Source: Cornus controversa
Taxonomy: Eukaryota; Streptophyta; Magnoliopsida; Cornales; Cornaceae
Assembly: GCA_026545225.1 (NCBI GenBank)
Contig: CM048848.1
Coordinates: forward strand, 22,050,806 to 22,114,805
DNA length: 64,000 nucleotides
Direction of reading: 5' to 3'
Shown here: positions 54,711-64,000 of the stretch, in pieces
Layout: the number at the start of each line of letters is the position of its first letter
Position numbering within the stretch: position 1 is the stretch's first letter
Program-made: the position numbers and the translations under genes
The notes under the pieces: generated by a model
Told to the model about the DNA's origin: nothing
Seen by the model: only the letters and a program-made list of their open reading frames with translations
Database searches by the model: none

Positions 54711-56266
54711 TTGGCTGGTGTGCATGATAATAATGAGGACAACAATATTGTGTCTGATGCTGTTGTGGAAAGAGCAAGATTACTCAGAGACTACTATGTC
54801 CCAAAGACATATAATTCGCGTGCTGAATTTCAACTGCCTAATGTCACGGCACAGAGCTATGAGATCAAGCGCAGTATCATTCAGATGTTGCCATCCTACA
54901 TCGGGCTGACTGATGAAGATCCGTACAAGCACTTAGATCATTTTATAGAAGTTTGCTCAACAACAAAAATTCATAACTTCTCTGATGATGCTTTCAGGAT
55001 ACGACTCTTTCCATTCTCTCTAAAGGAGAAGGCCAAGTATTGGTTCAGATCTCTACCGGCAAGCTCTATCACTATATGGACTCAAATGCAAAGCGAGTTC
55101 TTGAAGAAATATTTTTCGATAAGGAGCACCAATCAATTCAGACGTGCTATCACTGGTTTCTCTCAATTTGAGGGGGAACAATTTTATGAGACATGGGAGA
55201 GATTTAAGGACCTTCTTAGGAAGTGTCCTCATCACCAATTTCTAAAGTGGCAGTTAGTGCAGTGTTTCTATGAGGGACTAACAGAGAGTAACAGACATAT
55301 GGTGGATGTATCATGTGGGGGTACTTTCATGTTAAAAAGTGAAGATGAAGCATGGACTTTGTTCAAGAACCTTAGTGACAATTCTTTACAGCGTGTGTCT
55401 TCATCTCGTTGGAGCAGACCATCCAATACAAGGAGAATAACTGATATTTTTGATATTGGTTCTACAGATGCGATGCCTACCATTGTGGATGCTGTGGCAC
55501 AAAGAATGGTGCAACTCATGGCAACTGGTCAAGTTTCTAATCCATCTTCAGTAATTCAGCTCACTTTTCATCCTCAAAACTATGTGCCTCCACAACCATA
55601 TGAAGCACAAGTTCCTATGCCACCAACGAGTTCGGCTCTTGAAGATAAGATGATGCCTGCCCTAGCAAAACTTGATAAGCTTGACTCTATTGCTGAAGTA
55701 CTTCAATCCACTGCTCAATTGGTATATTCTCACTCTCAATCAATTGCCAAACTGGAATCTCAGTTTGGACAACTTGCTAATGCCTTGAGTAAAAGAGAAA
55801 AGGAGAAGCTACCAAGTCAACCCATTGCCAATCCTAGAGGGATGCATGATTCTTTGAGGAACCCACATCTTAAGGAGGTTCAAGCCATCACCACTTTGAG
55901 AAGTGAAAAAGTAATTGAGAACAAGGTGGGGGAGAAGAAGAATGATCAAGAAGAGGTGCCAATGAGTCCAATTGCTGAAAATTTATATGAGCCCATGGCT
56001 CCTTTCCCACAACGTTTACAAGAAACATCCAAGTTTGGGAAACAAGGGGACAAGTTGCATGACATGATGGAGGTGTTTCAACAAGTGAAGAATAATATAC
56101 CACTCATTGATGCCATCAAATAGATTCCTCCTTATGCCAACTTCTTGAAGGACTTGTGCACTCAGAAAAGGAGATCAATGAGCCATGTTCCAAAGAGAGT
56201 CATGCTTCCATAACAAGTAAGCTCTATTATCCAGCATTGCGCTCCTCCAAAGTACAAAGATCCAGG
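54711..56266 (+). pseudogene. Element B gag, open for 470 codons, without zinc knuckle
   Basis: 54711-56123 is open and matches A's gag closely: [32 protein letters not shown], the capsid core [32 protein letters not shown] and the coiled region [20 protein letters not shown]. Where A has its CCHC knuckle, B jumps from SNPSSVIQ to HPQNYVPPQPYEAQ, so the knuckle is deleted in frame. After a TAG (56121-56123) the frame continues to KYKDPGA, where an internal deletion joins it to LTR sequence before the protease. Confidence 0.85.
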
Positions 56267-56675
56267 AGCCATGCCAATCGAAGATAGTCCATGACTTAGC
56301 CTTAATCATATGTTATCTTCCTGACAGATGAAGGTGAGCTTGTAGCCACCGACACCATTTATGCATGATATAATCCCCATAGTTATTTCAATTGACCATT
56401 GATTGTGGAGTTAGTGGTAAAGTCAAATACCCTAGATTTATCTCATATTATCTTCACTCTTTATTCCTTTTGATTTATTTTATTTTACTTTTTAATTAGT
56501 TTAAAAATCAAAATTGTTTTCTCTTAAATTTAATTAGAATTAATTCCGTATTCCAACTCATCAGACCATAATCCCTGAGGTTCGACACCCCTTTCAATAG
56601 CCCTATTATGCAAGGAATTTCGTTCTATTGCGAAGTGTGGTAATTATAATTTGAGACGTACTCATACACGAATCA
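56267..56675 (+). repeat. Element B 3' LTR remnant
   Basis: R/U5 part only, from ATGCCAATCGAAGATAG to CATACACGAATCA, followed by the AAGAT duplication. Confidence 0.82.
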
Positions 56676-57077
56676 AAGATAGTCCATAACGTAGCCTTAA
56701 TCATATGTTATCTTCTTGATGGATGAAGGTGAGCTTGTAGCCACCAACACCACTTATGCATGATGTAATTCCCCATAATTAATTCAATTGACCATTGATT
56801 GTGGAGTTAGTGGTGAAATCAATTACCTTAGATTTATCTCATATTATCTTCACTCTCTATTTCCTTTGTTTTATTTTATTTTGCTTTTTAGATAGTTTAA
56901 ATATAAAAATAAGATTGCTTCTCTTTATAAATTTAATTAGAATTAATTTCGTACTCCAACTCATTCAGACCATAATCCCTGAGGTTCGACACCCCTTTCG
57001 ATAGACCTATTCTGCAAGGAATTCGTTCTATTGCGAAGTGTGGTAATTTTAATTAAGACGCACTCGCACACAAATCA
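56676..57077 (+). repeat. Element C 5' LTR, right part
   Basis: Resumes with AAGATAGTCCATAACG and ends CGCACACAAATCA, directly upstream of C's primer site. The first five bases are the target duplication of B. Confidence 0.85.
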
Positions 57078-57082
57078 ATTTT

Positions 57083-57100
57083 TGGCGCCGTTGTTGGGGA
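57083..57100 (+). promoter_or_regulatory. tRNA-Asp primer binding site of element C
   Basis: TGGCGCCGTTGTTGGGGA, two mismatches to the site of A, 5 nt after the LTR. Confidence 0.88.
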
Positions 57101-57222
57101 TTATCTATTTGATTGTTTGGATTTTACAAAATTAATTTTAGTTGGATTTTTAGTTTAATAAAGTTTTATATTTTGTTTTTAATTTTGTTTTGGTTTTCTT
57201 TTCAGGTGCTTTTTATTAATAT

Positions 57223-58141
57223 ATGCATGGTCGTTGTTCTGTGGCTGATCCTTTGATACCTCTTTATCCTGAGCTTAAACATACTCTCAGACAACAGAGG
57301 AACATCCCTGTTGATACTATTGTGCAAGAGGAAGAATTCATTGAAGACATGGCAGAAGAAAAGAATGACAATCTCGTTCATAATGCTGCTGGAGAAAGGG
57401 CTAGATTACTTAGGGACTACTATGTTCCTGAGACATATACTTCACCAATCAATTTTTAACTGCCCAATGTCACAGCACAAAATTATGAGATCAAGTCCAA
57501 CATTATTCAGATGCTAGCATCATATTTTGGGCTGACTCAAGAGGACCCTTACAAGCATCTAGATAAATTCATTGAAGTGTGCTCAACTACCAATATTCAC
57601 AACTTCTCTGAAGATGCTTTCAGAATGAAACTTTTTCCATTCTCCCTGAAAGATAAAGCAAAGTATTGGTTCAATTCTTTACCGGCAGGTTCTATCACGA
57701 CTTGGACTCAGATGCAACAAGAGTTCTTAAAAAGTATTTTCTAATAGGGAAGACTAATCAGTTCAGACGTGCTATCACTGGTTTCTCCCAACATGAGGGG
57801 AAATAATTTTATGAGACATGGGAAAGATTCAAGCACCTTCTTAGGAAGTGTCCTCATCATCAAGTTCCTAAGTGGCAACTAGTGTAGAGTTTTCATGAAG
57901 GGCTAACAGAAGCCAACAGACAGATGGTTGATGCGTCTTGTGGAGGTACTTTTATGTTGAAGAGTAAAGAAGAGGCATGGACCTTATTTGAAAATCTTAG
58001 TGACAACTCTCTACAACATGTGTCCTCTACTCGTTCTAGTAGACCTGCCACTACAAGGAAGACTGATGGGATTTTTGAGGTTGGTGCTTAAGAAGCTATG
58101 CCAACTGACATTGATTTAATTGCATAGAAGGTAGCAGCAAT
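57223..58141 (+). pseudogene. Element C gag, truncated by element D
   Basis: Starts [17 protein letters not shown], matching the A polyprotein start. A TAA at 57457-57459 replaces the residue after SPINF. A one-base loss in an A run (about 57732) shifts the frame after QEFLKS. Further stops stand where A has Gln or Ser codons. The sequence ends at a GTAGCAGCAAT corresponding to KVAAIM of A, where element D begins. Confidence 0.85.
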
Positions 58142-59572
58142 TGATGTGGTCGGAACTAAATTATATTGTAAGCTTAATTTTGCCCTTTTTTTTATCAAAA
58201 TATAATTTAACCACTCGCAAGAGCACGAATCTTTGCAGATAAGGTTCTATATAGAGGGTATCGATCCCACGAGGACTAGTCGTTAATTGTCATAAAGAAA
58301 GATTAATTCCACTTTAATTCTAAAAACAGGTTTTTGGTTTTGTGTTAAAAACTATTGCATAAATGAAATGACAATAAATTTAAAGAGTAAAGTTGGGAGA
58401 GAGAACTAGGGTTGGTTTTCACCACTAGCCATTCACATGTTCATAAGTGTAGCAAGCAAGGGATTCATTAATTAAATGCCTAACAATGTCATTAGGCTTG
58501 TGACCTCAATGACATATCAAAAGATCAATGTGTGTGCTAACCTATCATAATCCATCTTCAACAAGTATAGCTCCTCAACCTAACTAACTACCTAATTACT
58601 CTACTCTCTAAGTGAACACTACATGCATCCAAACTACCTTGTCTTGGCATGGTCTATACAAACTAACATCACACATTCATTTAAACACCATTATCTAGCC
58701 ATCATTTGCACTTCTTGTGGAATATGCAAATGTTGTGCATTCAAGTGACAAAACCTACTCTAAGACAAGAATAAATTCCATATCAAATGAATATATAAAA
58801 GAGATGTATTTGTGTACATAATCACTAGGCTAAATAATCAACATTTAATTACAAATCCCAAGAGCTACAAAGATGAACAAGTTTACATGGCTAGGGGTTG
58901 AAACCAACACCCTAGTAGAAGAGTTAGTTGATCATAGTTGCCTTGCACCCTTCCATTGATGAAGAGAATGAAGCTTCTTGGTCTGGTTCAGCTATCCTCT
59001 TCCTCTCCCGAAGGTCTCTCTGCTGATCTTCTTGTGTGTATTGAGAGATATGAGATATGTGGCTTTTGGTGCTTTTTGTATGCTTTTTGGCTCCTTTTTC
59101 TCCTTTGGGCCCACCATATATATATATATATATATCATTATATATATCTCTTGTATCAAGAAGGCCCCCAAAAGTCTTGTTCAAGTCAGACAATCCCCCT
59201 AAGTCGTGCAAAAAGGGGGATTTTGTTGCAAGTGGGAGAGCAGGTGAGCAAGTGGCCAAGTGGACTCTGCAGAGTTTCGATTGATCGAAACTGAATCTCG
59301 ATTGATCGAGATTTCGATCAATCGAAATGAGATTTCGATCAATCGAAATCTCGATTGAGCGAAATCCACATCTCGATTGATCGAGATGCCTTGGCAACAA
59401 TTTCTGATTTCTTCTCTTGACTGCAGAAAGCTTCCAACTTTGCTCCTTTTACTCCAATACCTGCAAAACATCAAAAACACAAAAATACCGTAAACATATC
59501 TCGGTAAACGCAAAAACAAAACTAACATATGCAATAAAGAGGGTTCAAATGCATAGAATTGAACACTTATCA
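58142..59572 (-). repeat. Element D 3' LTR
   Basis: 1431 bp, TGATGTGGTCGG...ACACTTATCA on the plus strand. A TATATATATA tract lies at about 59115-59150. A dense cluster of palindromes of the type TTCGATCAATCGAA occupies about 59277-59391. Small ORFs here are not genes. Confidence 0.88.
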
Positions 59573-59586
59573 CACCCCCAAACTTA
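59573..59586 (-). promoter_or_regulatory. Polypurine tract of element D
   Basis: The minus strand reads TAAGTTTGGGGGTG, the same as element A. The next bases (CACCCCCAAACTTACATATT and GCTAGTCCCTTAGCAATA on the plus strand) are also shared with A at 13911-13948. Confidence 0.9.
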
Positions 59587-61388
59587 CATATTGCTAGTCC
59601 CTTAGCAATACAATATTACAAAAATGAAATCAACTGTCTTATACAGAAGTTTAATCATGCTCAGTCATCAACTAGATAAAGGGCGCTCATCCATTCATTT
59701 CACACTTGGCAAATGCAACAAGTATTACAAAACTATGTGGTCATTAGCAAAAATGGACTTTCACAAGTTATAAATGAACGACAGTCCCCACATAATGGCC
59801 AACCCGAACAACTATAACAATTCCAACCCCAAAATCCTCTTTGAAAAGTGAACATGCATTCTAACGCGTGGCTTTTGTCATATTTGGAGAAGAAAACGAA
59901 CAAATCTATTTTTAAGAGAAAAACTCATTGAAGATGCTCAACACGGCTGCTTCATTATCACAAAACATTCATGATTGCTCATGCACGGGTGACCGTGCAA
60001 TGCTTAGCTCTTTTTGCTTTCTTGCAAGCCCATGTAGCGGCGTTGGGCCAATGACTCCCAAACCAATTGATTTTAGGGCATTAGGTGAAGAAGCACCCCT
60101 CGGACTTAATGACCTAGCTTACAAGGCGATGAGCGTAAGCAAGCCACCCGCTTATTATTGCTCAACCTTACACACTTTTACACGAATATTTCTTGCTTTA
60201 AGGCATAGAAATCCGTTTTATTGAGTGAGAAGGCTTATTGCATATTTTTCTCTTTTTATTCCCTTTTTTTTTTTACAACAACCAGAAGAACTTATTCTTT
60301 AAGTTGTTAAGATAAAAACAGAAATTTTCAAAAATTCTCCCTCAGACTTATACCCCACAATTTAAAATGCATGTGTGCGAATTTGTGCGGTTAAGGACAA
60401 ATTTAGGGCAAGAATTGTACGTGCTCGACGGTAGACAAAAATGTAGACCGTTCTAGCCTACTATAAAGCTTGCAAAAGTGCGGGTATTTACAATGTTGAA
60501 GTTCTTAACTACCTGCTGCATTTACCTCGGACATTTATTCGAATGATCTCCTTTAAAAAGCAAGACATCATGGCAAGCATCCAAAAAAAATCAAGAAGAA
60601 GAAAAGAAAAAAAAAACTGCTCTACAATGACACTCAAAATAATAACCGAACATTGCATGCATATGCAAGTGGTATAGCATACCGCACCCCCAAACTTATA
60701 TACAACATTGTCCTCAATGTTTGGACAAGAGGAACAAGGAAAGAAGTTACCGGGATGGTAGAATGCGAGCAAAATGGAATGCCATGGCAGCAGTCATCCT
60801 GTAAATAAGAAAAACCTGCACAGAATACCAACTGAATACCACGAGCATTAAAAGGAACAAAAAGTAGATAAATAGAACATAATGAAATAATATGCACAAA
60901 CTGACAATGCCAATATCACTGTATATCTAATGGTCAGAACTGGTGTTTCCCAATTGGCTAAGAGGTCTATGCGATAAGATATTGACTATCCAGGCACGCT
61001 AACGTATAGCACGCAAAGGGGCTGCCTTTCTTTAGTACCGCCATACTGTGTTGAAGCAATCTCAACAGTATTGGGAATTGAAACCAGGCGGTAATAAACG
61101 GAAATCATCAACTGAATCGCATATAACAATTAGACAAGTGGTACTACATACATAGTCAAAGTATAGAGAACAGATAGATTGACGGAAAGCAAAAATAAAG
61201 ACAGTAAAGATAACACATGGCATAAAAGAAAATATAAATGTATTCCATATAACTGAAAATGAGTTGTAGTACAAAGTGTACCTGCAGGTGGAATACTCAA
61301 AAAGAAACTAAACATGGCCAACATGGCCTATCAAAAATAAAGAAAGAAAAATACAGAAAATAAAGCAGAAAAGATGAATAAGGTGCAG
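59587..61388 (-). other. Element D 3' noncoding region
   Basis: Non-coding. It contains a block at about 60050-60220 related to A 14525-14720 (both with CCCAAACCA, TTTAGGGCA and TAGG), a T-run, an internal PPT-like CACCCCCAAACTTA at 60685-60698, and the hairpin ACATTGTCCTCAATGT at 60705-60720. Short ORFs on either strand are not credited. Confidence 0.7.
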
Positions 61389-62641
61389 CTACTCGAGGGC
61401 GGGTGGTGGTGGTGGTAGCTCGGTGGGAGCAGAAGTGGAGGTGGAGGCTCGACCTGCGAACAGGAACTGCAGATCCTGCCGGAAGGCTCGGAACTCGTCT
61501 AAGATCGCTCTCTGGCCCTGTACCAGAGAAGAAATGTCCGTCCGAATACCTGCCAGCTGACTCTGCGTCACCTGGACGTGCTCGTCAAAACCCTGCTGGA
61601 GCCGCTCTACGTCAGCTGCCAGGCAGGAATAGCCTGTCGCTAAGATATCATGCCGCTCTGCAGCGACATCCATCTCCTCCTCCTCCATCTCCTCGTCCTC
61701 TGTCTCAGCCCCTGCTGGCTCTCCCTCATCCATCTCCACCGGGGCATCCATATCTACATCGTCTGGTGGATCACCCTGATGGTCCTGTCGCTCTAGGTGT
61801 CACCTCACCCGATCCCACTGAGTAGATGTGAAGCGGGTGGGCGGTGCCAACTGAATGTCAGTCCGACTGACCGGTATACTGGCACTGCTGAGAAAAGCGG
61901 CGATCAGGAATGGAAAGGGAAGACGCCAACTCGCTGCTCTCCTCTTCCTCTTGTTGACGAGGCCATCCCAAACTTTGTGCATCTGCCCCCAGATAAGCGA
62001 TGGGACAGAAAACCAAGCGCCCGTATGGAAAGCATAGAGGCAACGGAGGAGGTCGCCCCTGCGATCGGCCACGTGCTGCAACGGACACGCGTTCTTGAGG
62101 AGAACGGTGTCCAGGAACCAATATCTGCTCGGCCAATCGACTTGGACGTGCAGTTGTGGTTGGGCGTGGTAAACGCCCCGCCACACATGTCCATCACTAT
62201 CGAGAAGAGCGTGGTGTCTGCTGGGAGCGCTGCACTATAGAGTGGCTGACCGTCTGGGCCAACCATGTCCGGCGGCTGCTGGTGAGGGATGCCGAGCATA
62301 TGAGCAATCCGGCTCGGCGTAATCGTGATCGTGACAGTGGCCACGGTAGTCTCGAGTGTATCTGGCGCTGTGCAGGAGTAGGTCATATGCTCGTAAAAGA
62401 CCTGCACTAGGCGCTCGTGTGCCACATCGGTGGGAGGCACACATAGTTGGTCGAGGCGACGCCTCCTGAGCTCGACAACCGTCCACTCGGTGTCGGGACG
62501 CCTCTCGAACTCCGCTAGGTCGAAAACCTGCTCCGGGTGGAACTTCCGAGACCGGAAGGCTCGCCCGGGCACGTCACGAACAGCACCGGCGGCGTTCTTC
62601 ACTCTCGCCATGGCCTCGGAACAGTCTGCACTGGATTCCAA
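61389..62641 (-). pseudogene. Element D env-position ORF, frameshifted, GC-rich
   Basis: Frame 62641-61904 starts MESSADCSEA (or at Met11, MARVKNAAG) and carries VFDLAEFERRPDTEWTV and a Pro/Thr-rich middle. Near 62130 it shifts into frame 62186-61800, which holds YWFLDTVLLKNACPLQ and WGQMHKVWDGLV. After a TGA just below 61803 the same frame continues as 61751-61389, an acidic stretch (EDEEMEEEEMDVAAE) followed by a coiled coil. Domain order and motifs match the env-position ORF of A. The region is markedly GC- and CpG-rich compared with everything around it. No membrane segment was seen; function unknown. Confidence 0.75.
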
Positions 62642-63787
62642 AAGGTACGTAAATAAAAGATGAATAAGAAGAAAGTTAAACTACTACTAGACTAAAAGAA
62701 TAAAAATAAAAATGAAGTCCTAGTCCAAGGTACTGACAAAAATGCAAAAAGTTGCTCTCGAAGAGGCAAAGTGAACGGGTGCAACCGATACGAAGGTACC
62801 GCGGTTACACACCGTACTCTAAGCGTTTGAAATGAAGAAAATGCCAAATCCCACTCCGTCATGAATTCCTACCCCCCCGAAACCCACAAAAACTCGATTC
62901 AGATATCGCAATAGCAACCATCCACCCCAACATTATCTAACTATGCTTATTCCGCCGTAAAACTATCAAAAATGGCGAGAGAGTAAACAAAAAGTAGCCA
63001 TGCATCACTTACCTCGTGAGGAAGAGGATGAACGGCTCAACCGACGAAAACTCCACGGGTAGCCGCGAAGAGAAGATCACGCAGATGCTAGCGGCGGATC
63101 GGACTGCGTCGGATGGCGGCGGAGGATCGGGAATGGCAGATCGAGTGCTCGGGAATGCTTGGAGAAGGCTTGGATCGCACGGAGGAAGAGAAGAAGTCGG
63201 ATGGTCTTTTAAAATGGGAGGGAAGCCCAACGGTTTAAATAGATTTTCGGCTCACGTGCAGGCTCCGCGTGCATTTCGATTGATCGAAATGTGCATTTCG
63301 ATCAAGCGAGATTTTGATGGATCGAAATCTTGCTTCGATCAATCGAAACCAGCTTCGATGGATTGAGATTGTCTTTTCGCTCAATCGAAAATTCCTCCCT
63401 TGAATCACATATTGACTTCGATTAATCGAACCTTTAATTGTTTCAATCGAAATTTGATGTCGATCGATCGAAGACCTATCGAAGTACAATCGAAGAATAC
63501 CACCTCTCGGGACTTTGGACTTGGCAAATCTCTGCAATTTTTCGATCAATCGAACTAGAATCTCGATCAATCGAAATTGTCGATTGATCGAAATCTTGGT
63601 TTCGATCAATCGAAATGCTCAAAAACAGTCAGTGCAAAGTATGCTACAGGGACTTGGATATTTTGGGAATTAGATACTACACTGCTTAGATACAGTCCTA
63701 CTTTGGATTAAAAGGGACATCATAGAAGCTTGATAGCTACCATGGCTTCGCCACCTTACACGTCTATGGCGCGACGTCCGGATCGAC
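62642..63787 (-). other. Element D pol-to-env spacer with palindrome cluster
   Basis: At about 63275-63622 roughly a dozen near-copies of TTCGATCAATCGAA or CGATTGATCGAAAT, in both orientations, at 15-40 bp spacing. The rest has a few minor ORFs. The same motif fills part of the D LTR. Confidence 0.8.
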
Positions 63788-64000
63788 TCATGAGTCAAAA
63801 TACACGGGATCCGTCAAAGTGACGACATCCACGTATTCGGTGATGACTTGGTCATCCACACACACTTTTAAGCGCTTCCCGTTTACTTTGAACATCGAGC
63901 CATCTTTCAAGTCCTTCAATTCCACCGCTCCGTGGGGAGCGACGGAATTAACCAAAAATGGACCATCCCAACGGGAGCGAAGTTTTCCAGGAAACAAATG
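63788..64000 (-). CDS. Element D polyprotein C-terminus (integrase C-terminal region), partial
   Basis: Open from the window edge to TGA at 63788-63790. [34 protein letters not shown] and the end LTDPVYFDS parallel the last about 70 residues of the element A polyprotein ([13 protein letters not shown]...LTDPVYLT), a little over half identical by eye. It is the C-terminal domain after the integrase core; the catalytic part lies beyond the window. Confidence 0.9.
   Translation of the reverse strand, partial: HLFPGKLRSRWDGPFLVNSVAPHGAVELKDLKDGSMFKVNGKRLKVCVDDQVITEYVDVVTLTDPVYFDS

Larger units (their letters stand above)
53142..56675 (+). mobile_element. Element B: internally deleted Athila-like element nested in the LTR of C
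   Basis: 3534 bp flanked by AAGAT (53137-53141 and 56676-56680). The 5' LTR is 53142-54437, followed by a tRNA-Asp primer site, gag, then a deletion joining gag at about 56266 to the inside of its own 3' LTR (remnant to 56675, ending ACACGAATCA). Protease, pol and the U3 of the 3' LTR are gone. Confidence 0.85.
52063..58141 (+). mobile_element. Element C: Athila-like, 5' LTR split by element B, gag split by element D
   Basis: The 5' LTR is 52063-53141 plus 56681-57077. The start lacks about 16 bp, and AAGAT at 56676-56680 is the duplication left by B. A tRNA-Asp primer site and gag follow. The element is cut at 58141 by the LTR of element D, and any remainder lies beyond the window. It is very close to A in gag, but in the opposite orientation. 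Confidence 0.85.
58142..64000 (-). mobile_element. Element D: Athila-like element, 3' part only, runs off the right edge
   Basis: In element order (minus) the window holds the end of pol, a spacer, an env-position ORF, a 3' noncoding region, a polypurine tract and the 3' LTR (58142-59572). Gag, most of pol, the 5' LTR and the right TSD lie beyond 64000. The left flank GCAAT (58137-58141) should reappear after the other LTR. Architecture equals that of A, but the sequences are clearly a different family. Confidence 0.88.

Noticed and set aside
61403-62663. Plus-strand ORFs of 60-147 codons
   Set aside because: Antisense shadows of the GC-rich env-position ORF of element D.

Overview
The window is nuclear DNA of a flowering plant, probably a eudicot. 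The evidence is one intact intron-containing LRR receptor kinase gene at the left edge, followed by about 58 kb of plant LTR retrotransposons of recognisable lineages (Ty3/gypsy Athila, Tekay and Tat; Ty1/copia SIRE-like). The species cannot be named from the sequence. I see no CRISPR array, rRNA, tRNA or bacterial-type operon.

Layout. (1) 237-3486, minus: complete two-exon LRR receptor-like kinase of about 1054 aa, with a TATA-like box and short tandem repeats upstream. (2) 3.9-8.4 kb: relics, including the LTR end, primer site and gag of a dead Tekay-type element, a TRIM-like fragment and an unrecognised coding relic. (3) 8.4-32.3 kb: an old element rich in tandem arrays, split by two insertions. 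One is a young Athila-type element A (12404-23146, minus, 5-bp TSD, LTRs about 99.7% identical). The other is an old copia element (23649-31765, plus). (4) 32.3-33.35 kb: relic of a minus-strand copia element. (5) 33351-50430: a Tekay chromovirus whose 3' LTR carries two insertions, an unclassified block (about 40.08-43.18 kb) and a Tat-type element E (44467-50191). (6) 50.4-58.1 kb: plus-strand Athila-like LTR fragments and two elements, B (53142-56675) nested inside the 5' LTR of C. (7) 58142 to the window end: Athila-like element D, minus, running off the right edge and inserted into the gag of C.

How it fits together. Flanking TSDs give the nesting order: the tandem-repeat host was hit by copia and later by A; Tekay was hit by E; C was hit by B and by D. 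A keeps one uninterrupted 1264-codon gag-protease-integrase frame but lacks reverse transcriptase and RNase H, so it must have moved with enzymes supplied in trans if it moved in this form. E is the oddest structure. Both its ends are U5 ends of 3' LTRs in inverted orientation, yet it is flanked by a perfect 5-bp TSD that a nearby uninterrupted sequence confirms. A and D share an architecture (gag-pol, palindrome-rich spacer, env-position ORF, hairpin plus internal purine tracts, PPT, LTR) although most of their sequence differs.

All domain names rest on motifs read by eye; no database search was run. Identity figures were counted by eye.
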